NCBI GenBank assembly: GCA_012031265.1
Contig: JAAUTY010000020.1
Location: 1 to 64,000, forward strand
DNA length: 64,000 nt
Direction: 5' to 3'
Source: Spirulinaceae cyanobacterium SM2_1_0
Lineage (GTDB): Bacteria; Cyanobacteriota; Cyanobacteriia; Cyanobacteriales; Spirulinaceae
Under the pieces are notes generated by a model that was not told the DNA's origin, made no database searches, and was given only the letters and a program-made list of their open reading frames with translations. A program made the position numbers and the translations under genes. Shown in pieces: positions 28,818 through 38,874 of this stretch (position 1 is its first letter; the number at the start of each line of letters is the position of its first letter).

Positions 28818-29768
28818 CTACGCGCGACGCTTACGAGCGCCGAGCATGCCCACACCCAAGAGCGCCAGCGCTGCTAGAGCCGTCGGTTCCGGGACTTCTT
28901 CTTCCGCCGGAGGCACCGCCGCGAAGCTGCCACTAGTGCCCATGATGTCGTTGGCGCACTCTGCCATCACATGCGCCATCCAGTTCAGTTCGCCAGCGGG
29001 CAGCAGGGAACGCGCAAAGCTCACCGCGTAGGTCTGCGTGCCCAGCGCCGGACTGTTGAGACCCGCCGCAGAGGCCGCGCCAGTGAAGTCCAGACCCATA
29101 GCACCCAGGGTCAAGGCATCGGTGGTCACATTGACATCACCCAGCTTCGTACCGGAGCCAGCTTGCACGACGCTCTCGCCGTGTTGGCCCAGGTAACTCA
29201 TGGCAGCACTATTGCTCAAGCCGTCGATATACTCGAAGCTACCGCCCTTGCTGTTGACGTAATTCTGGTAGTCGCTGTAGCTCTGCCAGCCGTTGTTGAC
29301 GTTGGTGACATCACTACCAACCACATTGCTGAACAAGCCAGTGCCGCTGAGGCCGGAGTCATTGCTCTTTGCGAAGCGCACGGCTAGCAGACTCTCAGTA
29401 CCCTCAACTTCCGTGAAGGATTTTGTGGGATCGAGATTGATGAACAAGTCACCAATACCAATGTTTTTGTCCTGAGCACCGTTGCTATACCAGCCATCAA
29501 TGTTGAGGTTGGTGTTGAAGGCGAAGGTGATGGTGTCAGCCTCGAGATCTTCGAGCACCGCCATGCCGAAGAATTCGTAATCACTCTGGTAACCCACGCT
29601 GTGTCTGCCGTCACCGCCATTTTGGTTGCGGTTGCCGGTACCGTCCGCGAAGGAGTCCCAGGAATAGTTCCAGCCCGCTGCTTGGGCTTGGGGCGCAGCT
29701 ACAGCCCAAGCACAAGCTAAGGCCGCTGTTCCCACGCAAATTTTGCCGAAAGTGGTTCGCTTCATCAT
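28818..29768 (-). CDS. PEP-CTERM surface protein
   Basis: 316 residues from the paired ATG codons at 29768/29765, preceded by AGGGGAAAG. An N-terminal signal peptide (MMKRTTFGKICVG..., cleavage after AQA near residue 33) leads to a Gly/Asn/Asp-rich, beta-type body with little lysine. The C-terminus has the sorting signal: VPEPTALAALALL, a hydrophobic helix, and a basic tail ARKRRA. Exosortase enzymes cut at PEP and anchor or release such proteins at the surface. The stretch WMAHVMAECANDIMG is also seen in some cyanobacterial exosortase substrates. The exosortase gene is not in the window. The frame is open upstream to 29942. Confidence 0.88.
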   Translation of the reverse strand: MMKRTTFGKICVGTAALACAWAVAAPQAQAAGWNYSWDSFADGTGNRNQNGGDGRHSVGYQSDYEFFGMAVLEDLEADTITFAFNTNLNIDGWYSNGAQDKNIGIGDLFINLDPTKSFTEVEGTESLLAVRFAKSNDSGLSGTGLFSNVVGSDVTNVNNGWQSYSDYQNYVNSKGGSFEYIDGLSNSAAMSYLGQHGESVVQAGSGTKLGDVNVTTDALTLGAMGLDFTGAASAAGLNSPALGTQTYAVSFARSLLPAGELNWMAHVMAECANDIMGTSGSFAAVPPAEEEVPEPTALAALALLGVGMLGARKRRA

Positions 29769-30380
29769 TCTTTCCCCTAGCATCTGTAAAGTTTTGTTCG
29801 TGCAAAATTCAACTTGCCTGAGTGTTGCGATCGCGGCAAACTCGCCATGTATCCAACCCAAAATCCGAATCCTGAATCGGCAAGCTGAAGTGCTGTAGAT
29901 GACGATCCCTTGCCCTGTTGATCCCAATTTAAGCCAGCTCACTGAGATTTTCCAGGTTATTCAGTGGCTCTCATCGAATCTTCATCTCTGGCTCAGCGAG
30001 CATAAAGTTCTGTCGAGAAAGCAGCGAAATTTTTTAGCGTCGATGAGCATGGTCGTCCCAGCATGGCAATGATTAACCATACGATATTGGGATCAAAATC
30101 CAGTTTTAGTAAGGGTTTCAGCCCAAGCTACTGAAAATCAAATTGTTCATTGATTCTGGGCTTTGGGTGCAAATTACTAATTGCTCTTGCGGATATTTAT
30201 GCGTCAACAATCGGGGCATGGTGTTGATTTTCGTAGAAACACGCAATCATTATCCGGGCGAGTGCTGACTGTTCAGAGATTTCCACAGCAATGCACCGCT
30301 GAACTGCCAGTTTTTACGCAACAGCCGACGCATGATGATCCGTCGAACCGGGCAACGGGGCCGGGTCAACCGCTCCTAAA
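29769..30380. other. Intergenic region between divergent PEP-CTERM and birA
   Basis: About 610 bases with lower GC than the flanking genes. Open frames here (for example 30181-30384) have no support. It should hold the promoters of both neighbours; I cannot identify operators. Confidence 0.5.
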
Positions 30381-31244
30381 ATGAATGATCAGTCTCGTGA
30401 GGAGCCAATCGCCATCGCCACGGCTACACCTTGGTTTGACCGTCAGCGTTTCGATGCGGCCTGGGCAAGGCAGCCCTGGATGGATGCTAGACCTGAGCTG
30501 GCGCTCACCGAGTATCGGCAAATCGACTCCACCAACCGCGCGCTCTGGCGGCAGTTGATGAGCGGTGGCTGCCATCTACCGGCAGCGGCGATCGCCCGTG
30601 AACAAACGGCCGGGCGTGGGCAGTGGCAGCGGACTTGGCAGTCAGCTCCGGGCGGTCTGTATCTATCCATTGCCTTACCCGCTCCGGATGTGCCCCATGG
30701 TCGGTTGCCTTTAGCCATTGCTCGGGCGATCGCCCGGGCGCTCCGTCATCAGGGTCTACCTGTACAACTCAAGTGGCCCAATGACCTGATCTTGCAGGGG
30801 AAAAAGCTGGGCGGGTTACTCTGCGAGACGCGCCGCCTCGGGGATCAGGCTCAAACGGTGGTCGGCCTCGGCTGCAACTGGACAAATCCGGTTCCGGAGA
30901 CGGGGATCAATTTACAAACCTGGCAGCAGACAACCGGATTATCGGCGGTGACTGGCTTGGAGCAGTTGGCGGCGATCGCCAGTTACGGGATTTTGACCGG
31001 CGCGGCGATCGCCGCCAATACCGACTGGCTCACGGACTACTGGCAACTCCTCGCGCACCAGCAGGGGCCGGTGCGCGTCCAGGGTTGTCCCGGCACAGCT
31101 ATCGGGGTCACGCCAGCCGGTGAGTTGCGCGTGCGTTTGCAGGCCCCGGGCGCGGCGACGGAGATTTGCTGTCTACCCGGCAGCGTTCGCATTGACTATG
31201 CCGACCTGTCCCCCACACCCGACTCAATCGCGCCGCCAGATTAA
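30381..31244 (+). CDS. birA: Biotin--[acetyl-CoA-carboxylase] ligase
   Basis: 287 residues. It transfers biotin from biotinyl-AMP to the carrier protein AccB for fatty acid synthesis. Motifs: REQTAGRGQWQRTWQSAPGG (the GRG loop that holds biotinyl-AMP) and LKWPNDLILQGKKLGGLL with the catalytic lysine. The N-terminus lacks the helix-turn-helix of E. coli BirA, so it is the monofunctional type. Its 3' end overlaps the convergent solute-binding protein gene by 21 bases. Confidence 0.93.
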   Translation: MNDQSREEPIAIATATPWFDRQRFDAAWARQPWMDARPELALTEYRQIDSTNRALWRQLMSGGCHLPAAAIAREQTAGRGQWQRTWQSAPGGLYLSIALPAPDVPHGRLPLAIARAIARALRHQGLPVQLKWPNDLILQGKKLGGLLCETRRLGDQAQTVVGLGCNWTNPVPETGINLQTWQQTTGLSAVTGLEQLAAIASYGILTGAAIAANTDWLTDYWQLLAHQQGPVRVQGCPGTAIGVTPAGELRVRLQAPGAATEICCLPGSVRIDYADLSPTPDSIAPPD

Positions 31245-32520
31245 TTCCAGACGTTGTTGCGATCGCGCCAGGGCAACTTCCGGATCATCACCGAGCAGTA
31301 CCGCCTCGATGGCGCGGCCGAGGCTGTCGGAGAGGCGGGCGTAGCCGGGGAGAATGGGGCGCGATCGCCCCGCTGCCATCTGGTCGAGAAAGACTCGCAA
31401 CACCGGCTGTTGAGCCACGTAGTCTTGGTAGGTCTGGCTCGCCCGCGCCGCCAAGTTCACCGGCAAATAGCCGGTGCCCAGTGCCCAGCGCGTTTGAAAT
31501 TCTTCACTGAGCGCATAGGCTAAGAACTCCAACGCTGCCTGCTCGCGTTCAGGCGTCGTCTGCATGACAAACAAGCTCTCACCGCCCAGCACCGTCGCCG
31601 GTTGCGCCTGTTGGGGAATCGGCAAAACCGCAAAATCATCGCCCACGGGTGTCTCGGGCAAAAAGCCCAGCGTCCACGGCCCGGTCAATTGCATCGCAAC
31701 GCGACCGCTGATGAAGGCGTCTTGCTCGTAGCCACGCTCCGGTTGCGAGAGCAGGGCGGAGCCATCAGCCAGCAGGTCAGACCAGAGTTGTAGTGCCGCT
31801 ACTGCACCCGGATCGATCAGCGTCGGTGCGCCATTCGCGACGATTTCGCCGCCCGCGCTGTAGAGGAAGGGCAACCAGCTAAAGACGCTCCACTCGCCCT
31901 TGCCTAGCGGCAGGAGCATTCCGTACTGTTCCGGCTGCCCGTCGCCGTCGCGATCGCGGGTCAACTTCCGGGCCGCATCGCGCCACTCGGCCCAGGTGCG
32001 CGGCAGTTCTGTGATCCCAGCGGCGGCAAAGAGGCTGGGGCGGTAGAACAAGCCCATGTTATTGGTCGCCATCGGCACTGACCAAAGCTGCCCCTCGAAG
32101 CGCATCGACTCGAGCAGCGCCGGATCGAGTTGCTGACTGGCGGGGAGTTGGGCAAACCAGTCGTCGAGCGATCGCAGCGCTTGCAACTCGACAAATTGCC
32201 CCGTCGCCGTCGGCGAAAACCAGAGAATATCGGGCGGCTCGCCACCAATGACAGCGGTGAGCACCTTGGGCATTTGCTGGTCGGACTGGCCGACATACAG
32301 CGCCTCAACTTCAATCTCAGCGTGCTCGCGATTGAAAGTGTCTACCAGTTCTTGGAAGACATCGCGGTTGGGCGGCGGATTGATGCCATGCCAGAGGGTG
32401 AGGTGGATGATTCCGGCCGGGGGCGGGGGGGGGAGCTTGGCAGGCAGTGGTACAAAGCACCGAGAGGCTGAGCGCGATCGCCAGCCCCACACTCAACCAA
32501 CCCCGATAGAGCCAACGCAC
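31224..32520 (-). CDS. ABC sugar-binding lipoprotein, frame broken at a G9 run
   Basis: The main part encodes a family 1 extracellular solute-binding protein (LTLWHGINPPPNRDVFQELV, GEPPDILWFSPTATG, YRPSLFAAAGI, FISGRVAMQLTGPW). It lacks a signal peptide in its own frame. A lipoprotein signal starts at a GTG at 32520 in another frame (MRWLYRGWLSVGLAIALSL, lipobox with Cys in CTTAC) and runs into QAPPPAP. The switch falls in runs of G5 and G9 (32419-32433), so one base of correction gives a protein of about 430 residues. Such proteins deliver sugars to an ABC importer; no permease or ATPase gene is adjacent. Confidence 0.82.
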
Positions 32521-32538
32521 AGTGTTCTGAGGCGTCGC

Positions 32539-32715
32539 CTAGGAGGCAGACGGGAAAGCCCGCTCGTACTCTTCCAGCAACTCGTCGAGTTCTTCGAGTG
32601 CCTGATTGACATCGACGCGCAATGTGCCGAGGTTGGGGCGCTCGAGCAGTTGCACTAGAAATTCGCGCTTGCCAGCCACGGTGCCAATGCGTTCTTGTAG
32701 CGTTTGGTCGTCCAT
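32539..32715 (-). CDS. Small conserved acidic protein
   Basis: 58 residues from the ATG at 32715, preceded by GGAGAG. Sequence MDDQTLQERIGTVAGKREFL is followed by helical, acidic sequence that ends LLEEYERAFPSAS. It is mostly helical with Leu/Glu heptads. I think I have seen similar short proteins in other cyanobacteria but cannot name a function. It lies just upstream of the solute-binding protein gene on the same strand, 18 bases from its GTG, so they may share a transcript. Confidence 0.65.
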   Translation of the reverse strand: MDDQTLQERIGTVAGKREFLVQLLERPNLGTLRVDVNQALEELDELLEEYERAFPSAS

Positions 32716-32996
32716 AAAAAATTGCTCTCCGCCAGCCAAACTCGATGTTGCGGCCATACTTTGTTACCAATCTTAACCGATGCTCGTTGAGCGCTGGCGG
32801 TTGTGCGCGCGGGTTGGCCCCAAAAAAAACCAGGAAGTGATGTGCCACTTCCTGGCTCCGACGGTAGTTGGGGCTGTTTCAGCTTGCGGCGCAGGTGTTG
32901 CTGCTGCTTGCGGAGCTGGCGGGCGCGGGCTGAACCCCCGCGTCCCTTGGCGTTGCGCCCCTGGCGGCGGGGCGACTCCCAGCGTTTTAGGCGCAT
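32655..32996 (-). CDS. Putative small basic protein, uncertain end
   Basis: From the ATG at 32996 the frame encodes MRLKRWESPRRQGRNAKGRG and about 20 more Arg/Gln/Lys-rich residues, suggestive of a nucleic-acid-binding peptide. The frame has no stop until 32655 and runs through a perfect hairpin with T8 (32822-32856), which would end transcription inside it, and into the next gene. Either the true protein is short, with its stop lost through a base error, or this frame is not translated. Confidence 0.3.
   Translation of the reverse strand: MRLKRWESPRRQGRNAKGRGGSARARQLRKQQQHLRRKLKQPQLPSEPGSGTSLPGFFWGQPARTTASAQRASVKIGNKVWPQHRVWLAESNFLWTTKRYKNALAPWLASANF
32822..32856 (-). terminator. Strong intrinsic terminator on the minus strand
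   Basis: Minus-strand reading: CCAGGAAGTG, a six-base loop, CACTTCCTGG, then T8. The 10-bp stem is perfect and the T tract is long. It would end a transcript started in the palindromic region near 33025, before the small acidic protein gene at 32715. Confidence 0.75.
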
Positions 32997-33024
32997 GATC
33001 GTTATCCTGTAGTGAACGGACATT

Positions 33025-33056
33025 TACAATTGTAGTCCAAAATATTACATTTGTAA
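33025..33056. promoter_or_regulatory. Paired palindromic operators in a divergent promoter
   Basis: TACAATTGTA at 33025-33034 is a perfect palindrome, and TTACATTTGTAA at 33045-33056 is nearly perfect (TTACA-TT-TGTAA). Their centres are 21 bases apart, two helical turns. They lie in an AT-rich patch in otherwise GC-rich DNA, between the DCC protein gene (plus) and the basic frame (minus). Binding of a dimeric repressor to both is inferred; the regulator is not known. Confidence 0.5.
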
Positions 33057-33094
33057 TTCGTTCGCCCTGCTGAATATTTAAGACGCTGAATTCC

Positions 33095-33514
33095 ATGCCT
33101 CATCACGTGATCTACGACGGCAACTGCAATCTCTGCACTAACTTTGTTCAGCTTCTCGAGCAGGTTGATCGCGGCGATCGCTTCGACTACATTCCAATGC
33201 AAGACCGCGAGACACTCGCCCAATTCGACATCAGCGAGGCTGACTGCGCCTTCGGCATGATGCTCATCGACGCTGACCATCCCGACCAGCGCTGGCAGGG
33301 TAGCGCCGCCGCCGAGGAAATCGCCCGCCAACTGCCGCTCGCGACCGGGTTGGTCGAGTTCTATCGTCGGTTACCGGGTCTCAAGGATCTGGGCGATCGC
33401 GCCTATGACCAAATCCGCGACAATCGCTATGCCTGGTTCGGCCGCCGTGAGCAAACCTATCGCTCGGCTTATCCTTGCAATTGCCCGCCGACGACGACTG
33501 CGGCCGAGGTCTGA
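33095..33514 (+). CDS. DCC-family (DUF393) thiol-disulfide oxidoreductase-like protein
   Basis: 139 residues. YDGNCNLCTNFVQLL contains the CxxC motif (Cys10, Cys13 region) with the preceding YDG that names the DCC family. DQRWQGSAAAEEIARQLP and the C-terminal DNRYAWFGRR motif also fit. The fold is thioredoxin-like; the substrate is unknown. Two further cysteines lie near the end (CNCPP). The start is the ATG at 33095 (MPHHVIYDG). Confidence 0.85.
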   Translation: MPHHVIYDGNCNLCTNFVQLLEQVDRGDRFDYIPMQDRETLAQFDISEADCAFGMMLIDADHPDQRWQGSAAAEEIARQLPLATGLVEFYRRLPGLKDLGDRAYDQIRDNRYAWFGRREQTYRSAYPCNCPPTTTAAEV

Positions 33515-33600
33515 GGTGGTCGCAGCTAGCTAGAAACTGGCTTGCTGCAAAATCATCCAGACGGCAAAATTGGGGGGCTGTTGTATCCGCCGCGATCGCT

Positions 33601-33855
33601 ATGAAAGAAACCGTCCAAACTTGGTTAAATCGGCTGTTGGTGGCCGACGTTTTTGTCGTACTTTTTGCATTTGTTTGGTTCGCGATCGCGCTGCTCGGTC
33701 GGGCCACTGATTTGCCCCTGGGCTGGGAGCTGTGGTATTCCCTTTGGGAACCCGTTTTCACACCGGCGATCGGGATCCTGATGGCGGGGGCGATCCTCAG
33801 CGGCGTGATCGGCTGGGTCAGCAAGCGCCTCGATGCTGACCGGCCGCCAGGGTAG
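33601..33855 (+). CDS. Small conserved membrane protein
   Basis: 84 residues with two membrane helices (VADVFVVLFAFVWFAIALLG and FTPAIGILMAGAILSGVIGW) and an amphipathic start MKETVQTWLNRLL. The ATG at 33601 is preferred over the open frame upstream because it begins at the basic-amphipathic segment. Function unknown. It is followed by repeat copy 3 after 20 bases. Confidence 0.7.
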   Translation: MKETVQTWLNRLLVADVFVVLFAFVWFAIALLGRATDLPLGWELWYSLWEPVFTPAIGILMAGAILSGVIGWVSKRLDADRPPG

Positions 33856-33875
33856 TGCCGCTCGGCATCAACGGC

Positions 33876-33986
33876 CTAGTACCGCTACGCGGAGTTTTAA
33901 GTTCTAAATTTTGAGTTCTGAGTGCCTGCAATACAGGCATCCTGGGGATTTTGAATGGGCATCTTATTGCCGCCGTCCTGTACTAG
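33876..33986 (+). repeat. 111-bp MITE-like element, copy 3
   Basis: Starts CTAGTACCGCTACGCGGAG and ends GTCCTGTACTAG. It has the same length and ends as copies 1, 2 and 5. It lies between the small membrane protein gene and eno. Confidence 0.9.
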
Positions 33987-34003
33987 AGTGTCTCAGCAAT
34001 TAA

Positions 34004-35529
<1,526 letters not shown>

Positions 35530-35613
35530 CCTGTCTGTTTCCCAGGTCTGACCCCCGGTGGAGCGGTTGGCGATCGCTGACTTTGCCCGCCAAGCGGCTC
35601 CCCAATTATTTCA

Positions 35614-35644
35614 AAACCCCGGTTGCTTCAAGAAACCGGGGTTT
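35614..35644. terminator. Bidirectional terminator between eno and the nuclease-like gene
   Basis: AAACCCCGGTT at 35614 and AACCGGGGTTT at 35634 form a perfect 11-bp stem with a nine-base loop. A-rich and T-rich flanks allow use in both directions. It sits between convergent genes. Confidence 0.8.
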
Positions 35645-35646
35645 GA

Positions 35647-36329
35647 TCACCGCTCACTCGCGGCACCTGGCTCCGGCTGCACCATCCAGAGCAGAAATCC
35701 GAGGATGATCCCCACGGGCGGCAGCGGATGGTCGGTTAGATCAATGGCGGCGGTCTGTCCGCTCAGCTTCAGAAATCGCCAAACTGTGCCGCTGGTCACT
35801 GCCCCATAGATTGTGGCAGTGGTCTGCTGCTGCTGATTGAAGCGCTGGGCAGCAACCATTTCAGTCAGGCACTGACCCAAAGCGGGCTTCAGATCCTCCT
35901 TTTTTGCCCCGACCAGTACGACAACTGGTGCTGTGATAAATAACTGCTCGGGCGAGCGGCTGATCAAAAAATCCACATAACCCGTTAAGCCAGACTCTGG
36001 CTGCACATTGAACTCTTCGCCGGAGAAGACGCTGACCTGTCCCTGAAGCTGACGTTTCACTTCCAGCAACACCGGATTGATGATGCCCTCAGAGCGGGCT
36101 TTCTCGCTGTCAGCAGCGAGAAAGCCCACGGCAGCGTCTCTTGCAACGTCTCGCGCAACAACGCTGTCGGCTCCACTGGAGTGAGCTCGGGGAGGAAGCG
36201 ATCGCCCGCCACTAGAGTCAGTTGAAAATCCTCAACGGCGCGGCGGAGAGTAAATTGGCTGTAGGGCATGGGCAGGGTTACCGGCAATTCGCACCAGTCT
36301 AATGCTACGTTACCTAAAAGTAGTTGCAC
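35647..36329 (-). CDS. Conserved restriction-nuclease-like protein, frame broken once
   Basis: The gene is split into a 5' frame (start 36329: MQLLLGNVALDWCELPVTLP, then AVEDFQLTLVAGDRFLPEL) and a 3' frame (from about 36129: SEKARSEGIINPVLLEVKRQ, then GYVDFLISRSPEQLF and VVVLVGAKKEDLKPALGQCL). Together they make about 225 residues of a cyanobacterial family that I recognise by pattern. A one-base correction near 36100-36130 restores one frame. The E/D...VGAKKED region resembles a PD-(D/E)xK nuclease active site, which is the basis for the name. Function not established. Confidence 0.7.
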
Positions 36330-36343
36330 CGTTCTAGATCACC

Positions 36344-36895
36344 ATGTCTCGCCGCACTTTCCTGCGCGCTCTACTCGCTGGTTGTCTCGCCCTACTGCTC
36401 AGCTTCCCCGCCGCTCCAGCCCTCGCCCTTGGCGGCCCGCAACCGCCCATCGGTCAGCCCGCGCCTGATTTCGAGTTACCGACCAATGCCGGCGACGGTC
36501 GCGTCGCTCTGAGTGACTATCGCGGGCAATGGGTCGTTCTCTACTTCTACCCGCAGGACTTCACGCCCGGTTGCACCCTGGAGGCGCGCCGCTTCCAGCA
36601 GGATTTGCTGAAATATCGCGATCGCCAGGCCCAAGTCATCGGTGTCAGCGCCGACGATACCACCTCCCATGAGGAATTCTGCGACGCCGAGGGGCTGCGC
36701 TTCCCGCTGCTCGCCGACACCAACGGCGCGGTGAGCAAGGCCTACGGCTCCTGGCTAAGGGCGCGATCGCTCCGCCATACCTATTTGATTGACCCCGAGG
36801 GGCAACTGCGCGAGATTTTCCTCGGCGTGCGACCGGCGATCCACAGCGCCGAAGTGCTGGCGCGACTGGATGAACTCCAGAGCGACCGTGGTTGA
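36344..36895 (+). CDS. Exported peroxiredoxin of the PrxQ/BCP type
   Basis: 183 residues. The start MSRRTFLRALLAGCLALLL has the SRRxFL twin-arginine motif, so export by Tat to the lumen or periplasm is likely. The thioredoxin-fold body has FTPGCTLEARRF with the peroxidatic Cys. The resolving Cys usually five residues later is absent; another Cys occurs in EEFCDAEGLRFPLL, so the enzyme may be 1-Cys or use an atypical partner. It reduces peroxides. The last 8 bases overlap the dprA start. Confidence 0.87.
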   Translation: MSRRTFLRALLAGCLALLLSFPAAPALALGGPQPPIGQPAPDFELPTNAGDGRVALSDYRGQWVVLYFYPQDFTPGCTLEARRFQQDLLKYRDRQAQVIGVSADDTTSHEEFCDAEGLRFPLLADTNGAVSKAYGSWLRARSLRHTYLIDPEGQLREIFLGVRPAIHSAEVLARLDELQSDRG

Positions 36896-37994
36896 GGAAC
36901 GTGCCTACTGGCTCGCTTGGTCGCAGATTCGCGGCATCGGCGCAGTCCTGCTCCAGCGCTTGCAGGCCCACTACAAGACGCTGGCAGCGGCTTGGCAGGC
37001 GTCCCCAGCTTCATTGGCACAGATCGACGGCTTCGGCGGCAAGCTGTTGGCGGCGGTGACGGCCGAGCGATCGCGCCTCGAACCCGAAAAGCTGCTGGCA
37101 GATTACTGCGATCGCGGCTTCCAGTTTTGGACACTCGCCGACGACGACTACCCCCGCCTGCTACGCGAAATCCCCAGTCCGCCCGGCGTTCTCTACTATC
37201 GCGGTCAGGTAAAACCGGCTGAACTGCAAGGTTTCGCGCCCCTAATCGGCATCGTCGGCACTCGCAATGCCACCGAATACGGCCGCCGCTGGACCGGTCG
37301 CCTCAGCACCGCCCTGAGCAAGCATGGCTTTGGCATCATCTCCGGCCTCGCCCTCGGCATCGATACCGAGGCGCATCAGGCTTGCCTCGAAGCGGGGGGA
37401 AGAACCCTCGCGGTTCTAGGCACCGGCATCGACATCATCTATCCTAGCCGCAATGCCGGACTGTTCGAGCGCATCGAGGCTGAGGGCTTGTTGCTGAGCG
37501 ACTACCCACCCGGCACCCGCCCCGATGCCAAAAACTTCCCGCCCCGCAACCGCATCATCGCCGGTCTCAGCCGCGCCGTGTTGGTGATGGAGGCGCAGCA
37601 GCGTTCTGGGGCGCTGATCACGGCTCACTTTGCCAATGAGTTCGGGCGCGACATTTTCGCACTGCCGGGTTCCCTCGACCAGCCATATTCCTGGGGCTGC
37701 CTCGAACTGTGTACGCGCGGGGCGCAGCCGATCCTGGGTGAGAGTGAGCTGATCGAAGCTTTGGGAGAAATCCCACAACTGGATGCGATCGCCCCCGCCC
37801 ATCCTGAAACCCCCGCCGATCTCGCTCCGGAGCTGGCGCAGATTCTCGAAACCCTCGCTAGCGAGTCGCTACCCCTCGACCTCATCGTGCAGAATACAGG
37901 TACGAGCGCCGGTCAAGTTTCGGGGGCGCTGCTGCAATTGGAACTGATGGGACTCGTCCGCCAGTTGCCGGGTCTGCGCTATCAACGCTGTTAG
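36888..37994 (+). CDS. dprA: DNA processing protein DprA
   Basis: 368 residues with the Rossmann fold of DprA: VGTRNATEYGRRWTG, SGLALGIDTEAHQACL, AVLGTGIDIIYPSRNAGL, FPPRNRIIAGLSRAVLVMEA and SGALITAHFANEFGRDIFALPG. A winged-helix domain follows at about 295-368. It loads RecA on incoming single-stranded DNA during transformation. The GTG at 36888 (MVEERAYWLAW) is chosen because family members start here and the overlap with the peroxiredoxin stop indicates coupling; the upstream frame is out of character. Confidence 0.93.
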   Translation: MVEERAYWLAWSQIRGIGAVLLQRLQAHYKTLAAAWQASPASLAQIDGFGGKLLAAVTAERSRLEPEKLLADYCDRGFQFWTLADDDYPRLLREIPSPPGVLYYRGQVKPAELQGFAPLIGIVGTRNATEYGRRWTGRLSTALSKHGFGIISGLALGIDTEAHQACLEAGGRTLAVLGTGIDIIYPSRNAGLFERIEAEGLLLSDYPPGTRPDAKNFPPRNRIIAGLSRAVLVMEAQQRSGALITAHFANEFGRDIFALPGSLDQPYSWGCLELCTRGAQPILGESELIEALGEIPQLDAIAPAHPETPADLAPELAQILETLASESLPLDLIVQNTGTSAGQVSGALLQLELMGLVRQLPGLRYQRC

Positions 37995-38009
37995 GGGAGG
38001 TTGCGAGAA

Positions 38010-38612
38010 GTGAAACAAGAGTATCGTCCATCCGTGTCACCACTGGGAACGCCCCCCGCCAAAACGCGGCGCGATCGCCCGTCGCCCGTCCAGCCACTGC
38101 TGTACATCAGCATCATGCTCAACTTGTCGGCGCTGGTGCTGCTCGCAGGCAATCTACTGCTCTCGGGGACGATCTTGCGGCGGCTAGCGACACCGCCAGT
38201 CACCGCTCCCATGACCGCTGAGGCGAGCCTACCAACCGAGCTGGACGACCTCGCTCGCCAGCGTCTATTCGCCGAGGTGCAGGCACTCTACAATCAGAGC
38301 GATTTTGTGACGCTCTACGACCGTTTCGATGACTATGCCAAGGTGCAAATGGATCGCGAACAAACGGTCGCCGATCTCGAGCGCATGTCAGAACTCTTTC
38401 AGGGCATTGAAGAGGGGATTTACACCCGCTTCGAGGACATCGAGCCGCAGGACGGCCGCGAGTTTTACAACCTTTACTATCAAGCCAAGATTCGCACGCC
38501 AGACGGTAGCCGCCCCGGTGAAGTTCGCATCGGTGTGCTTCGTGACAGTGGCGATATTGGCATTGTCGAATTTAATATCACCGCCTCCCAACAAGCTGCC
38601 CCAACCGAGTAA
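38010..38612 (+). CDS. Membrane-anchored DUF3887-like protein
   Basis: 200 residues from a GTG at 38010 preceded by AGGGGAGG at 37993-38000, the better-spaced choice over the TTG at 38001. A Pro/Arg-rich start leads to one membrane helix (residues 30-56), then a soluble extracytoplasmic domain with YNQSDFVTLYDRFDDYAKV and GEVRIGVLRDSGDIGIVEFN, a pattern like DUF3887. Function unknown. It is 15 bases from dprA on the same strand. Confidence 0.7.
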   Translation: MKQEYRPSVSPLGTPPAKTRRDRPSPVQPLLYISIMLNLSALVLLAGNLLLSGTILRRLATPPVTAPMTAEASLPTELDDLARQRLFAEVQALYNQSDFVTLYDRFDDYAKVQMDREQTVADLERMSELFQGIEEGIYTRFEDIEPQDGREFYNLYYQAKIRTPDGSRPGEVRIGVLRDSGDIGIVEFNITASQQAAPTE

Positions 38613-38667
38613 GTTAGAATCTGAGTCCCCTAGAGCTGAGCGATCTTTGGGAGGGGAAAATTCTACA

Positions 38668-38712
38668 GGAGCATCCCAGATTAGCAGCCCTACGCTCCTA
38701 CGGAACAGGCTG
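38668..38712 (+). repeat. Partial copy of the GGAGCATC hairpin repeat
   Basis: GGAGCATC, 15 bases, then TACGCTCCTACGGAACAGGCT. The same layout with equal spacing occurs at 55861, where it forms a full hairpin; here the left arm is worn. A second short match (CCAACACCCTAAAT) lies beyond repeat copy 5, at 38845. Confidence 0.65.
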
Positions 38713-38726
38713 ATGTCTCCGACACG

Positions 38727-38837
38727 CTAGTACCGCTACGCGGAATTTTGAGTTCTGAGTTTTGAGTGATGAGTGCAGACAATACAGGCATCCTACGGAT
38801 CCTGAATGGGGATCTCATTTCCGCCGCCTTGTACTAG
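38727..38837 (+). repeat. 111-bp MITE-like element, copy 5
   Basis: Starts CTAGTACCGCTACGCGGAA and ends GCCTTGTACTAG. It separates two stretches that are continuous at 55884-55922, so it appears to have inserted into a copy of another repeat. Confidence 0.9.
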
Positions 38838-38874
38838 CGCGAACGCCAACACCCTAAATTCCTCCTCGCTGACG

